Assembly (NCBI RefSeq): GCF_003576645.1
Contig: NC_044923.1
Coordinates: 8,555,491 to 8,619,490 of the forward strand
Length of the DNA stretch: 64,000 nucleotides
Reading direction: 5' to 3'
From: Ipomoea triloba
Taxonomy: Eukaryota; Streptophyta; Magnoliopsida; Solanales; Convolvulaceae
Shown here piece after piece: positions 34,721-49,015 of the stretch. The notes beneath the pieces are model-generated. The model did no database searches and was not told where the DNA came from. It was given only the letters and a program-made list of their open reading frames with translations. A program made the translations under genes and the position numbers. Position 1 is the first letter of the stretch. Each line of letters begins with the position of its first letter.

Positions 34721-35314
34721 CTTGAGTATATATATATGGGTGGCCAAGGCAAGATCAAATGAGAATATAGTCTCCTGTAAAATATGAGAATTGCTTTCAA
34801 TTGTCCATTAGAGTTCATCAATGGTTGAGGGTTTTAGTAAAAAAAAAAAGTCACGGGCCAATTTTTTAATTATTAAAAATTTTAAAATTTTCAATATTTA
34901 TAAAAAGAACTCCAACTTTTTTCCTATTATTTTCCAACAACCATCATATAGGCTTGCATTCAAGTGAGAACTACTCAGGTGAGAACGTTCGAACTACTCC
35001 ATGAATGTACACAATCTAATATTTCAGGAACCCAATACATATAATCTACCATGTAGTAGATTATGTACGTGCATTTATATGTAAGTTTTCACATTTTCAC
35101 CTACGGGATTGTTGTCATTTGAACGCAATTATATATATAGACGCACACACACTTCTCCCCATTATTTTTAAAATTTATATGTTTTATAATAAATTGGACA
35201 ATTATTTTGGGAGTGAGGGAGCAATTTAGTTGAGAAAGAGCCCTATAAATTGAACTTTTTATTAAATCAAGAAGATATTTGTATTGCATGTGTTACACAT
35301 TTCTAAAAGAAGTT

Positions 35315-35419
35315 TTTTTTAAGGTAAAAATTTAATTAAACTGAAAGTAAAGAACGAATACAATCAAGGGATTAGTATCCCAGAAGCGAAAATCAGACTG
35401 GGAGCCTGCAGCTTTAGCC
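35315..35419 (-). mobile_element. 105-bp LINE 3' fragment with 14-bp target duplication
   Basis: The direct repeat TTCTAARAGAAGTT (35301-35314, 35420-35433; one mismatch) brackets an insert. On the minus strand the insert runs from GCTAAAGCTGCAGGCTCC to a TTACCTTAAAAAAAA tail and contains a CTGGGATACTAATCCC motif similar in place to the CTGGGAYTYTGTCCC of the other LINE ends. The 5' truncation is extreme. Confidence 0.65.
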
Positions 35420-35433
35420 TTCTAAGAGAAGTT

Positions 35434-38400
35434 AATATATATATGACTTGAATTGAATGGTGGCATACTGGCATGCTATGATCACTCTTACTTGAATACG
35501 TCTACACAAATACGAAGTTACTTCACCTGACTTAATAAGTTACACGCCTTTAAATTTATATAATCTTTATTTTGTTATTTTGTTTAATTTGCATATATAA
35601 GTTTTAAATCTTTAATTCTTGATAGCTCCTACAAAAGAGGCCGGGGATGTGAAGTGCAAAAAAACAAACAAATATGCTTTCCTGTCATCATAGTTAGCAG
35701 CCCATAATAAACTCTTCCTTTTAATAGTACAACTGCCTAATACTCAAGTCATTGAATGCAAGGAAAAAACTTATTAGGTACAGATGAGAAGAGGTCCCAA
35801 TACATACTAACAGTACAGCAAATTAAAGGTAGTAGTAGCCCACACCACCTGACTACCTCGCAAAATTGCTACTACTTCTCGTAGCATCATTAATTCTCTT
35901 CATAATAAGTGCATAGTGGAAATGCAGATGAGTCCAAACTATGGCTACTCAATTGCACGTAAGAGTAGGGCAATGCCCAATATCACATACATATCATCAA
36001 TCTAACTCGCCCACCACTCAATTATGTATACATACAAATTTCTACTTGCCTAGTGTCATATTGTGACTCAGTAAACGATACTTTTACTCTTAGAAATATA
36101 TATATTGTACTTTCGTTGATCAATAATATGGACAAAATGAGAATATATGTAGTAGAATTCATGTACTATATATATATGAATGTATGACTCTGTGAACACA
36201 TTCTCTATCTTATTTTATGCGTGTTGTTTAGTTAATAAGATTTTACTTAATTTATCTGGTAATATGTAGTTTAGCATTGGCTTATAATAAGATTTATATA
36301 TTTAGAAATTATATTAAAAGTAATAAACACAAATATTTGAATTTAAAAATTATAAGATAACATTAAAGAAAATAAGCAAAGAAGAAATTAAAATACTTAA
36401 TTGGTTTAACTAATGAACAAGAGTAATATTACATCTACTCACACTTTCTACTTCATTTTTTTACTCCCTGCTGAGGTGTCACGTCTGATTGATAAAAAAA
36501 AACCTAGTGGGCCACTGTTTTATTACTTCACTTTTCTTTATCCAATAAATTTTGTACACATGACGGAAGTTATACTCCATGGGAGTACATCTATTATTTT
36601 TCAATGAACAATAACTATTGCAAGTTAAATGGGATATACAAAGTATATAATATTTAGTTATATGCACAGTACTTATATAATTAGTGTAACCCGTCAACAA
36701 TACTTGTATACATTTATAATTAATATGTTGTAATTAAATTTAAAAAAATATGTTGATTTTCTCAAACATTTTTAATGTTTTAATAGAAATGTATTAATTG
36801 TCTATTGAACCCGTTGGTCCAACATGACTGCTCAACGGGTCTATTGACCTGTTGGGATCGGAGCCCGTTGATTGACAAAATTGTCCTGCTAATTAGTATT
36901 TAATTTACGATGACTTGATCACAACTGTAGATTTTTTGATTTCAATGGCCTAGATTAGACCACACGTTCTCACATAGGGAGTGGTTCTCACCTGAATAGG
37001 ACCCTATATATATATATGATTGTGACGGAATGAGAACTACACCCCACCCCCCACCCCCAAATAAGGCGAACTGAAGGCGCCCAACTGGGCGCGCAATTTC
37101 CTTTTTTTTTTTTTTTCCCTCTTCTATCTCTTATCTCTCTCATGTTATCTTTCCTAATCGCACCTACAATGGTGATTAGAACCCAACAACTTTGTGATGA
37201 TTTTTTAGCAGTTGGACTGTAAAACCAAGTGTGTATTATGGAGAGGAGAGAAGGCAGATACTGGTAGAAGGCAGTGACAGTCCCTTCTTCTTAGGCTTTT
37301 GTCTTCAGGGAAGTAGATGGCTCTGCTGCTATTTGTAATCATGAGCTCTCTTGCCATGCTCATCATTACTACAATTGAACAAAAATAAACAAATAAATAA
37401 TTGAATGAATAATGTTGAAATAAGATAACAAACTTTACACAAAAATGTAATTGTGCCATTCAACTCAAAAAAAAATATATAATTAAATTTTTTTTATCAT
37501 TCTAAAATAATGTAATTAAATCTAAATTGACCTGGTCTCTCAATGACTGTTACGTGGCAATCATCTCATTTAAAAATTTTATTTTAATTATTTTAATAAT
37601 TTTAAATAAAATAAAATTAAAAAAAAAATCAAAATACCCACCCCTTCTCCTTCTTCGTCTCACGGTAGAGGCGAAGACATTTCCTTAGTTTCTAGTTGGA
37701 GACAAAAGCAGTGGAGTGGTGAGTTTTTGTTTTTGTTTTTGTTTTTTTTTTAAATTTAATTTAATTTAATTTAAAATTATTATAATAAATTAAAATAATA
37801 ATTTTTAATAGGATGACTATTACGTTAGCAATAACTGAAAGAACGTATTAATTTTGATTTAATTACACGGTTTTATATTGTTCAGAGACTTAATTGTATT
37901 TTTTTAATTGAATAGTTCAATTACATTTTCGTGCGTAATTCAATGATTTATTTGAGTATTAATCTATAAATAAACATATTTGCTATCCTTCCCTGGTTCT
38001 TTTCCTTTCCACTTATGCCCTCCAAAGGGCAAAAAATGTAAAATTCTAAAATATCGCAATGCCCCCACCATCGGGGTTCAACACGTGACCACTTATTTAA
38101 AATGGCAACATAGTTGTCATCACACTACATAGTAGTTGGTTGTTTATGTGAAAGTTAGTTGTAAAATTAATTGTTAAAAATTTGAAAGTTGAAAACTATT
38201 AAACTAATTATTAGGATTACAAGTGTTCAGTAAAATTAGATATTCAATAGGCTAAAGTGTCATTTCGCACCATGAACTATATTGGATTATTCATGCCATA
38301 TCTTGAACTTTCATAACGTTCATTTTGATACACAAATCATTAATTTTTTTTCATCTAGCATTTTTCACAGGTTACTTGGTTACTATGATGACATGGCACA

Positions 38401-38578
38401 TGTAATTAGCTTATGTGGATCTTCTTTTTAAGTCAACCCAAAATTTTTAAGTAAACCCCAAAAATCAACGCCCCCTTCCCCCGTGCCTTCAGCTGGACCA
38501 GTGCTCACTAGACAAAATCACCAAAGCCCCTCCACAATCCACTGCTCTTCCCCTCCCTTGCGGCAGCGTGCGCCTACC
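35434..38578. other. No gene recognised
   Basis: AT-rich intergenic sequence with short poly-T, poly-A and C-rich tracts (for example 37043-37062), a GGCGCCCAACTGGGCGC palindrome at 37076-37092, and repeat-like TCTCACCTGAATAGG words near 36989. None of the open frames in this stretch resembles a protein family. Confidence 0.5.
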
Positions 38579-38580
38579 TA

Positions 38581-38915
38581 GGGGTGACCGCACTTCGTTC
38601 CGGTTCACGGTTTCGAACCGCCGGTTCACGGTTCCAAGGTTACACAAACCAGAACCGGAACCTTATATAAAGGTTCCGGTTCCGATTCAATCGGAATTTC
38701 TTTTTTTTTTTTTAGTATATATAATTATATATAATATGTTTTGTTATTATAAAAACCATATTATAAATTTTTTTATTATTATTTTGGCAACTGCCTACTG
38801 GCAGTAGCTAAATATAATTTTTTTTATATTTAGCTACTGCTAGTAGCTAAATGCCTAAATATAAGAATTTTTTATTATTATTATTTTACAGTTCCGGTGC
38901 CCATTGTTGGGTTGG
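38581..38915. mobile_element. hAT-like fragment with GGTTCACGGTT repeats
   Basis: It begins TAGGGGTGACCGCAC, the TAGGGGTG start common to plant hAT elements. Subterminal GGTTCACGGTT / GAACCGG motifs follow in both orientations, then an AT-rich centre. A matching right end (CAGTTCCGGTGCCCAT) stops short of the expected CACCCCTA. No target duplication is visible, so it is decayed. Confidence 0.45.
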
Positions 38916-39941
38916 AAAAGGTTTAGAAGAAAATTTAAAAAAAAAAATATCAAAAAAAAGAAGAAAACAAAAAAAAAAAAGTCCAAGTCAACATAGATTA
39001 CCTATAACTTGTGGCTAGGTAACCTGTAAAAATTACTAGATAAAAAAATTAATGAGAGAATATTACTTTTTTTAATTTTTTAAGAAAATTACTTTTTAAA
39101 AATTTTTTTTTTTTGTTTCTTATTATACTATTTAGTTCTTATATTTATAATATAATAAGAAAGTTGTTCCACTTTTGAAAGTGAGAGAATATTGCATGGA
39201 TGTAGAATAAAAAGTGAAGAATTTGTAAATTTGATGATGTGGAGTGGGACCCATTTTAGAAAATGAAAGAAATTTCTGGATTAAGATAGCCTAATAACCG
39301 TTTCTTAATTAGTTTACCGAAGTTATAATGAATTGAGGACAATTCAATCAAGTTAAAATGTAATGTATAATATTTTAAACTTAATGTATAAATCTATTAT
39401 CACTAAAGATATGAACAACCAATGATATAATATGAATTCATACATATAATACTTTTAAAAATAATACTTAATTGACTTTGTATAGTTTAAATAGGTGTAA
39501 CGAATTATACAGTTGTTCAACTAATACATTCATTCAAAATACAAAAATAGAAGGAAAAAAAAAACTATGTTTTAATCACAACACCAATATTGACTCTTTA
39601 TGCTTCAGTAGGTTGAGAAAGTAGTTATGAAGAGATACTCTTTGTTTTATATTTTCCTTTTTTTTTTTCCTCCACCCCCATTTTCTCTTTAATTTCCTAA
39701 TCACACTTACAAAAACTTCTCAAAAACTGCACCAAAATCTCCACTATTGAGGAAGGCCGTAGGGCAGTTTTGTTAGACAAAAGTTCATTTACATTGTAGT
39801 ACATACCTCAAGCACGCTTAACCACAGAGTTTTTTAGCTATCTAGTTGTCATATTTTACTTCAAAACAATTGATAATAAGTAGGTGGACATTAACCATTT
39901 AACCACATCTCTTCATAGTAAGTCACGTACAACGCTACATC

Positions 39942-40860
39942 CAGGGGCGGAGCCAGATAACTCGATTTGGAGGGGCCAATGTAGTAGAAAAAATTTACCG
40001 TGTTAGTCGACATTTTAATTAACCGTACTATATTATTATATATACCATACATTATTCTAATTATTATTGATAATGATTTCTAATTATACTTTGTGTAATA
40101 AAGTACGAAATACATAAATATATGAGTATGATTGATCAACATGAGTGTCGATCATTACTTTAAAACTTTTTCACATAACACAAAATATCATAACAACAAC
40201 AACAACAACAACGGCAATAAGAACAACAACATTTATTGAAGTATAAATTGTCAATTTTTATCAAATAAAAAATTTTGTCAATTATTTTATCACCAAATTT
40301 TTTTATTAATTAATTGATATTCATTTTACTGATTAATAATATTTCAAAATTTGAGAGATAAAGACAATCAATATCACCAATTGAACAATCAATATTAATT
40401 TTTGACAATTTCAAAACTAATTATTTAAACAAGCAAATGTACATCTTAAAAGTGTAAATAAATAATTAAAACACAGAATAAATCATTAATTAATTAATCA
40501 ACATAACTAATAATAAAACTAAAGCATATATCTCAAATTTGAAGATGTTTTAAAATAAAATTGATATTTGATAAAAGAAATAAGATAAAAAAGAAAATGG
40601 TGACTCTAATTATTTGGTTTAATTCTTTCTATTTAATGAATTTAAATTTCAATATATATATATTTTGAGTTCACTTAATATAAACATAATAGATTGTTTA
40701 GAAAAAATTAGAGGGGGGACCAAAAGTGTATTTTATCCCTACTATATCAATATATATACATACATATTTACTACAATATTTTTAGGTAGGGGTAGGGGTG
40801 GGGTGGGGGGTTGGGGGGGGGGGCCAGGCCCCCTTAACCCATAAGGTGGCTCCGCCACTG
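39942..40860. mobile_element. Non-autonomous hAT element, 919 bp, exact 8-bp target duplication
   Basis: The ends CAGGGGCGGAGCCAG / TGGCTCCGCCACTG form imperfect terminal inverted repeats flanked by an exact GCTACATC duplication (39934-39941, 40861-40868). The eight-bp duplication and CAGNGGCGGA-type ends fit hAT. The interior is AT-rich without a transposase frame. A G-homopolymer tract near 40800-40823 lies just inside the right end. Confidence 0.82.
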
Positions 40861-41536
40861 GCTACATCTCGACTCGAGTAAGGGCTGAACTCAGCCAACC
40901 CAACCGATTGTCAACAATAGCCGTGAATGTTAAATCATGTGTATATAAGAGCATACTAAGAGGGAATATTTTAGACGGGGAGGGGGTGAAGTTTTTTTGT
41001 AAATTCTTTCTATGGTAAAATCAACATTTTTGTGGGATTCATTCAATGGGAAAGAATTTGTAAAAATGTTCTTGCAGTGCATGTTGGCTGCGTAAATATA
41101 CCTTTTTTTTTTTTTTTTTGTCAGAATTTCTTTTTTCTTTTCCCCCCCTCCTTTTACCTCTTCTATCTCCCCTCTTTTTCCAATTTGACATTGAAAAAAT
41201 CATGACAAAAAATAAATTAATTCTTGAAGATGCTCTAATGCATAAATTATCTGTGTGTGTGTATGTATGTATATGTATATATATATGTGTGTGTGTGTGG
41301 GGGGGGGTTTGTGTGGGGGGGGGGGGGATGTTAGCTTAGTATTATAGATTTTTTAAAAACATTTTGCAAATATAAATTTTATGAAAATTGTGTACATTAT
41401 TATTAAACAAAAAATATAAATTCTTTCTTTTTTTAATATTATTTAAATATGATAATTAAAATTTATCACTTTAATTTAAGAAATTGTGTAATATAACTTG
41501 AATTAATTTTTTAATTTTTATTCAATAATATTTTAC

Positions 41537-41705
41537 TATTGGGCATAAATTTTTGCATATTGCACATACAAAATGCTAATTAATTAATTAATTAAATAAG
41601 AGCCGTGAATATTATTTTATCTTTATTGGGCATAATTTTTTGCGTATTGCACATACAGAATGCTAATTAATTAATTAAATAAGAGCCGTGAATATTATTT
41701 TATGT
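41537..41705. repeat. Two tandem copies of an ~85-bp unit
   Basis: ATTGGGCATAAWTTTTTGC, CATACARAATGCTAATTAAT and AAGAGCCGTGAATATTATTT occur in this order twice in direct tandem. The copies differ at a few bases and in the length of the AATT run. No coding content is seen. Confidence 0.85.
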
Positions 41706-41711
41706 TAATTG

Positions 41712-41835
41712 ATTGATAGGTATAAAAGTAAAAGCACCCTACTGAAGGTACAACGAGCCAACGCCTCCACTGGGGATCAAACCTGTGACCTCTCACTTGG
41801 AAGGGCCACAGCTACGCCACTAGACAACAAAGCCT
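41712..41835 (-). mobile_element. tRNA-derived SINE, minus orientation
   Basis: The reverse complement carries GTTGTCTAGTGGCGTAGCTG (A-box) and ACAGGTTTGATCCCCAG (B-box) at tRNA-like spacing. It is related to the GACCTTGTGGTCTAGTGGC family at 54931. No target duplication was established. Confidence 0.65.
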
Positions 41836-41839
41836 TTGG

Positions 41840-43010
41840 CAAAAAGGAAAATGACAATTTTAGTCCATTAATTATATCTATATTGACTTAGTCCATGAAC
41901 TATTATAATATACGTATTTTACCCTTTAATTATATGTAAAGTAGTAGTTTTAGTCCATTACTAACAAATTTTATTAAAATTAACATTGCACTTCAAATTT
42001 TCAAATTATTAAACGACATATTAGTTATTTCATAGATTTTTCTAAACTTTTCTCAACGAAATCTTCAAATATATACTGATTCTCTTCATTCATAATGAAG
42101 AATTTTTAATTTTATAATATTTATAAACATATATCTACTTATCTTTAGTTTCAAGGTTAAATGTCAATTTACTAATTAGAAAATGAATTTAATTTTCTAA
42201 ATAATCAATCTATGATTCTATTTTAATATTTATATGATTGGTTTCATATATTCTACAGTAGTGTAATATATGAACAATATTTCTTATTTATAATGTTTTT
42301 TTTCCTACATAAATTTTTGAAGAACATTTAAGCAAAATTAATGCTCAAATGACAGCAGACGTTATTATTATTTTTTTTTCATATTAACATTTCTTTATCT
42401 GAGCAAACTATTTCATAATATTTTTTATATCTGTCGATGATCGATCTAATATGCTTATTTTTTGTTATGTCTTGGTGCAAATGGAAATTTAATTTGAAAA
42501 TGCAATTGTGTTAGTACCATGCATTATTCTTTTTTTTTTTTCTTCTACTTCTTCTTTTTTTCTAAAAATAAAATGGAAATAACATATGAACTTAAAGTGC
42601 TTATAGATTGAAGACTCACTCCAACTTGTTGACATTCAAATAACAATACTTAAATTCGTAATATTTAGTAAATTTGGGAACCAAAACAATTTTGAAGTTT
42701 TAGGCTTTTAGCTACATTCCAATGACAAAAAAAATTGTCAACCTCATCGATTAATTAATTATTTAATGCAAAATGATACAAATAAAGAATGACTAAGGTG
42801 TCTTTCAATAATTTGGAAATTTAAAATACACTATTAGTATTAACAAAATTTGTTAGTGGTATATTAAAACTGTCATTTTACACATACTTAAAGAAAAATA
42901 CTTGTGTATGATAATAATTTATAAATTGAGTCTATAATATCGGTATAATTAATAGACTAAAATTGTCATGTTTCCTTATCCCAAAATGTTATAATACGTT
43001 TCCTAAGTTA
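41840..43010. other. No gene recognised
   Basis: AT-rich sequence. It includes diverged inverted words of the TTTTAGTCCATTA / TAATAGACTAAAATTGTCAT type near its ends (about 41855-41960 and 42945-42975), hinting at a decayed foldback element of about 1.1 kb. Confidence 0.35.
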
Positions 43011-43287
43011 TCTATATATATATATATATATTAAAACAGAAGTGCTAGCTTTCCCGCTCATTTTAGTCCAAAAATTTTGAAATCGGTCAACATAATATTA
43101 TATAATAATTCCTTATCAGAAATTTTAACCTTCCTTATCATTCTTTATCATTCCTTATTTATGGCTAAAATTGACAAAATATTCAAAATATGATTCCATT
43201 CCTTATTATAGACGGAAATTAATGAAATATTTTATTCAATTCCATTCATGTATGGATTCCTTAAACAAAATAGTTTAACCTTGAGTA

Positions 43288-43325
<38 letters not shown>

Positions 43326-44983
43326 CTATATGATGTATATTATAGTATTCAAAAATATATTACTATATTATGTTAACGTACGCAATTAAATTAATATTTA
43401 ATTTCAACAATCAAATTACTATATGATGTATATTATAGTATTCGAAAAAAATATTACTATATTATGTTAATGTAGGTAATTAAATTCCTCTCGTGATAAT
43501 ATTCAAAAAAAAATTCCAACAATAAAATTACTATATGATGTATATTATTGTATTAAAAAAAATATTACTATATTATGTTAATGTACGTAATTAAATTCAT
43601 CTCATGATAATATACCATGCTGTTCAATTATGGTTCAAAATATTTTAATCTTCCGTATTTTTTTTATTTTATATTTATAAACAATCAAATTACTATATGA
43701 TGTATATTATAGTATTCAAAAAAAATACTATATTATGTTAATGTACGTAATTAAATTCCTCTCATGATAATATTCAGAAAAAAATTCCAACAATCAAATT
43801 AATATATGATGTATATTATAGTATTCAAAAAAAATATTACTATATTATGTTAATGTACGTAATTAAATTCCTCTCATGATAATATTTAAAAAATAAATAA
43901 AAATTTCAACAATCAAATAACTATATGATGTATATTATAGTATTAAAAAAATAACAATCAAATTACTATATGATGCATATTATAGTATTAAAAAAATATT
44001 ACAATATTATGTTAATGTACGTAATTAAATTACTCTAATGATAATATACCATGCAATTCAATAATGGTTTAAAATATTTTAATCTTGCATTTTTTTTATG
44101 TTCATAAACAATCAAATTACTATATAATATATATTATAGTATTAAAAAAAATCTATATTATGTTAATGTACGTAATTAAATTCCTCTCATGATAATATTT
44201 TTTTTAAAAAAATTCAACAATCAAATTACTGTATGATATATATTATAGTATTCAAAAAAAATATTACTATATTATTTTAATGTACGTAACTAAACTTCTC
44301 TCATGATAATATTCAAAAGAAATAAAAATTTAAACAATCAAATTACTCTATGATGCATATTATAGTATTAAAAAAATATTACTATATTATGTTAATGTAC
44401 GTAATTAAATTCCTCTCATGATAATATTCAAAAAAAATAAAATTTACAACAATCAAATTACTATATGATGTATATTATAGTGTTCCAAAAAAATATTACT
44501 ATATATATATATTTTAAAACAGAAGTGTTGCTTTCCCGCCCATCTTGAAAAAAATACTTTTGTTTTGAAATTTGAAATTATCATCATTTTTTACCTAATT
44601 AAATAATTACAAAAATGCAATATATGTTAATTTAATTTATAGTAATGATTACCTAAAATATTTATTATACCATTAATCATAATCTACTTTTAAGATACAC
44701 TAAACTAATACTTCCTATATTTTTTCAACTTAAGTTCAGTTTGTGTATATACAAACAAAATTAATATATAAAAAATATATCATTAGAAAGTTCTAATTAA
44801 AAAATTTTAAATAACACCTAAATTGATATTTTTATTTAAATGTATTAAATTAACATACAATTATATTAAATCACTATATTATATTCATTTTCAATATAAT
44901 ATTGGTTCATTTTTTAAATAATGTCGTAGATTGATTTTTTACAATACTATTGCAATATATAATTAAAATTAATATAGACTTGC

Positions 44984-45041
<58 letters not shown>

Positions 45042-46137
45042 CAAAAGTGTCATTTTCTATCCATCTTAAGAAAATACTTCTGTCATTTTTTACATAATTA
45101 AATAATAACAAAAATTTTATATATGTTCATTTAATTTATAGTAATAATTACCTAAATATTTATTATAACATGAATCATGTTCTACTTTTAAGGCACACTA
45201 AAGTAATACTCAATATATTATTTTTCAACTTAAGTTCATTTTTTTTATATACAAATAAAATTAATATATAAAAAATATATCATTAAAAAGTTCTAATTAA
45301 AAAAATTTAAATAACACGTATATAACTATATTGATATTTTTGTTTTAATGTATTAAATTAACATAAAATTATATTAAATCAACCTAATTACCTAGCTATG
45401 AAAATTGAAATAATTCTTTTTCAAACTTTTCATGCGCATAAAAGTTAGCTTTGGTGTAAAATAAATCAAAAATAAATCTCATTGTTCTTTGCAATTCTAT
45501 TTTCCATAATTATATTGCTATATATATAGATCTCTATTCTTTTCAGAGTCATTAAAGATGATTCAATATGTATATATGTATTGTAGTTATTATTTTCGTT
45601 CTCTTTTTAGCAATATATATATATGAAGAAAAAAATACCAAATAACAATAAGATTGTAATTGATATATTTTATTTTTTACTTTGTAACAACGTTTCTCAA
45701 TATGTACATAGAAAGATTAAAAAATTATTTCAGTTAAAGTAATGCGTGTGTGTGTCTATATGTGTTTGTGTGTGTGTGTGTATTCAAATCAAATTATTAT
45801 TTTAATTTTAACAATTTTTAATTAAAATTAAAAATAAAACAAATGAAATTAAAAATATCTATAATTAAAAAAAATACTAAATTTAATAGAAGATTTCAAT
45901 TTTATCTTATTAGAATAATATGGTAATTTAATGGTAATAGAATTTATAAAAAGAAAAATATATATTCTATTAAAATAAAATAAAAAATCTAAATCAAAAT
46001 AGATATGTCAAATTTAATTTATTCTAATAAGATAAAATTGAAATCTTCTATTCAATTTAGTATAATATTTGTATTATAGATATTTTTAATTTCATTTGTT
46101 TTATTTTTTGAATTTTAATTAAAATAATTTAATTTGA

Positions 46138-46200
<63 letters not shown>

Positions 46201-48281
46201 CTAAAAAGAGAAAATAATAAATATAATACATATGTAATATTGAATCATTGTTGCATGTCAAAAGTTCACCCAAAAAAAACTATTGTATGTCAATTTGTTT
46301 ACTTCATCTAACTTTTAAAAATAACTACAATATTATTACTAATATATATAAATTTCTTCCTACATAAATGATGTTGATTTTCAAACTTTAAAAATGTGAA
46401 AACTAAAATATATCATTATTATGATTTTAGCATTCTACTAATAACAAATATAAGTATTATTGCATAGTTTTGTAGTACAAATGATGTACACAAATTTTAT
46501 AAAATACCATAAATTATAAAAATTTACAAATCTAAAATAATAGTTATTATTTAAATATTATGAGCCCAAAAAAAAATAATTTACGTTAATAACATAACTG
46601 AATAAAAACTAACATAAAAATGAACTAATTGAACTAATTAACTTACATTTGCGAAGTTTGAAAAAAAAATAAAATAATGTTATTGAGTAAATGTTTCACA
46701 TTTAAATATAATGTTATTAAATTAATTGAAATTCACATATTTAATAATGATGCACCATCTCGAGATCTATCAATTTAAAATGAAGAACAATAAAAGATAA
46801 TAGAACTAAAAGAAATAAACTTTCAATAAATTAGTTAAAAACACATCATAGATTATCTACAAATATTGAACCACAAAGTCTATTGTGGGCCTATTGTTTA
46901 AATGATGATCTAGAGATGTTTTGATTGCACTATATTTATGTGTTGGAAAATATTTAGAAACAAAACTAAATGGTTTCCAGACATCTATTACTATTTATGA
47001 TAACGAACAAAAGTTTAAGGCAAAAACTTGTATGTGACCGTCTCATGGTCTGAATATGTGAGACGGGTTGGATCTTTAATTAACGAGGTCAAAGATCCGA
47101 CCCATTAATCAAATATTTGCTCCATTAATCAAAGATCTAACCCGTCTTACGAATTGAGACCCGTGAGATGGTCTCACACAAGTGTTACTCAAAGTTTAAA
47201 ATATCACCAAAGTAGAATTTGAAACAAAACTCTGATATCAATGTAAAATTTTTAAATAAGAATGTTTTTTCATGCAAGGAAAAAAATTGTATAATATTTA
47301 TCAATATCTATATAATAAAATTTTTTATCAATTTCTCTTTTTATCTGTTTATGTAAACAGATATTATATTTATAGTATTTTGTACAATATGAAAATATAT
47401 ACACATTTTTTTTTATAGAATTGTGATTACTGGCATAACTATACACGTTAATTACTACAATGGTTACTTATTAAAAAAAATTATTTTAAAATATGTCTAA
47501 ACTTAGACTCTTAATTAAAAATTTAAAAATATTTAAAATTTGTCTAAATATGTAATATAATTAGGGACTACTATACATTAATCCACATAAAGTTAAAAAA
47601 AATTAAATTCTTTTAATTTGTAAATGTAATTTTTCTTAATTATAATTAATAAAATATAAAATAAAATTATTAAATTAAAAAATGTGTATTCATAAATATT
47701 TATATTTTAAAAAATGCATACATACATATACTTATGCATTATATTAATCATGCAAAATTAAAATGTTATTTTTTAATTTCTAAATTTAATTATAATATAT
47801 CAATATAAATTATAATTACATAAATTATATTACAGAATTTGCATATATACATATTAATAAATATTATTTGCATATACATTGTATTACACAATCATACACG
47901 AAAATGTGTCTGATTAGAGTTTAAAATCACATATACAAAATTTAAAATTTACATTGTTGTTTTAAATTTTGAGTATAATTTTCTTAGTTATTATTCATAT
48001 TGTTAGAATTAGAGTGTATATGAAATAAGATTAGGAATAATTCAATTTAATTATGTAAATTTTTCTCTATAAATTTATATAAATATGTACATGATTAGAG
48101 ATTATATTAATCATACAAAATTTTAATTTTGTATGCTATGATAATAGATACTTGATCAAATATATGAAAATTTAACTATATTATTATATTGTACATTTTA
48201 ATATATTTATATTTTTAAATTTTTTTATTTAAATTTATAATAACAAAATTTTTTCCGTGCATAGCACGGGTAAAACACTAG
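43011..48281 (+). mobile_element. Non-autonomous Helitron, 5.3 kb
   Basis: The left terminus is A|TCTATATATA followed by TATTAAAACAGAAGTGCTAG; the host A is at 43010. The right terminus is the hairpin CCGTGC-ATA-GCACGG, then GTAAAACACTAG, with the host T at 48282. The CTAG end, 3' hairpin and A/T insertion site are the Helitron signature. No Rep or helicase frame was found. A second 5'-like end (TATTTTAAAACAGAAGTG with CTTTCCCGCCCATCTT) lies inside at about 44503-44543, and a weaker third at about 45030-45065. The element may therefore be nested, or carry duplicated ends, and 43011 may not pair with 48281. The interior is a minisatellite plus AT-rich filler and TA microsatellites (44985-45037, 46141-46199). 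Confidence 0.7.
43318..44510. repeat. Minisatellite of about eleven ~115-bp units
   Basis: The words CAATCAAATTACTATATGATG, TATATTATAGTATT, ATTACTATATTATGTTAATG and TACGTAATTAAATTCCTCTC recur at intervals of roughly 90-160 bp (starts near 43331, 43421, 43540, 43700, 43812, 43930, 43974, 44127, 44237, 44353 and 44471). Units vary through A-run length and internal deletions. Confidence 0.85.
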
Positions 48282-48548
48282 TGTTATATATACTACTCCA
48301 TTCATCTAGTAATAATTGCCCATTTTGAAGAAACAACATACCATTTTAAGATAATATATTTAAGGTCATATCTACTACTTGCAAGTGCTCAATTAACCCA
48401 TTGTTCTAAAATAAGATCTAATTGGTCATATTTACTTTTAAAATTATGTTTGCTTAACATTTTCTCTAGGTTTTCATCAGGTAATCCTTGCGTAATACTG
48501 ACATGGAATTTAAATAAAAATAATTTGATGACTTGTTTTATTGTTGAC
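48282..48548. other. Short spacer, nothing recognised
   Basis: AT-rich sequence between the Helitron 3' end and the next hAT fragment. No frame or motif of note was seen. Confidence 0.4.
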
Positions 48549-48549
48549 T

Positions 48550-48722
48550 AGGGGTGTAAATGAGCCGAGCGGTTCGCGAGCTGCTCGCGAGCCGTTCGGT
48601 CAAAGCTTGGCTCGAGCTCGGTCAAATTTGAGCTCGAGCCGGGCTCGAGCGGGTCGTTTAATAATCGAGCCGAGCTCGAGCTCTAATGTCTTAGGCTCGT
48701 GGCTCGACGAGCCACTCGCGAA

Positions 48723-48782
<60 letters not shown>

Positions 48783-49015
48783 CATATAAAATTATAGTTT
48801 ATTTTTAATTGAAAGATGAATTGAAAATCAAACAGGTTAAATTTGAGCTCAAAATCGAACTCCAACTCGAGTTTAACCCTGATCTCGAGCTCGAACTCTA
48901 GTTCAAGATCGAGCTCGAGCTTGAACAATTGAGCTACTCGAGCCGAACTCGAACATCTCGAAAATTGACGAGCTCGAGCTCGAGCATCAATTCTCGAACT
49001 CAAGCCGAGCCTTCC
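48550..49015. mobile_element. hAT fragment of the GAGCTCGAGC family, right end lost
   Basis: It begins TAGGGGTGTAAATGAGCCGA, closely matching the left end of the hAT element at 23585. It has the same subterminal GAGCCGAGCTCGAGC tracts and a central (TA)n run (48723-48778). The right half has inverted GAGCTCGAGC tracts but stops at about 49015 without the TTTGCACCCCTA end. It is a truncated, strongly deleted relative. Confidence 0.7.

Noticed and set aside
48541..49003. Open frames with long YIYI runs (also at 33117-33462 and 55436-55624)
   Set aside because: They are translations of (TA)n microsatellites and hAT repeats.
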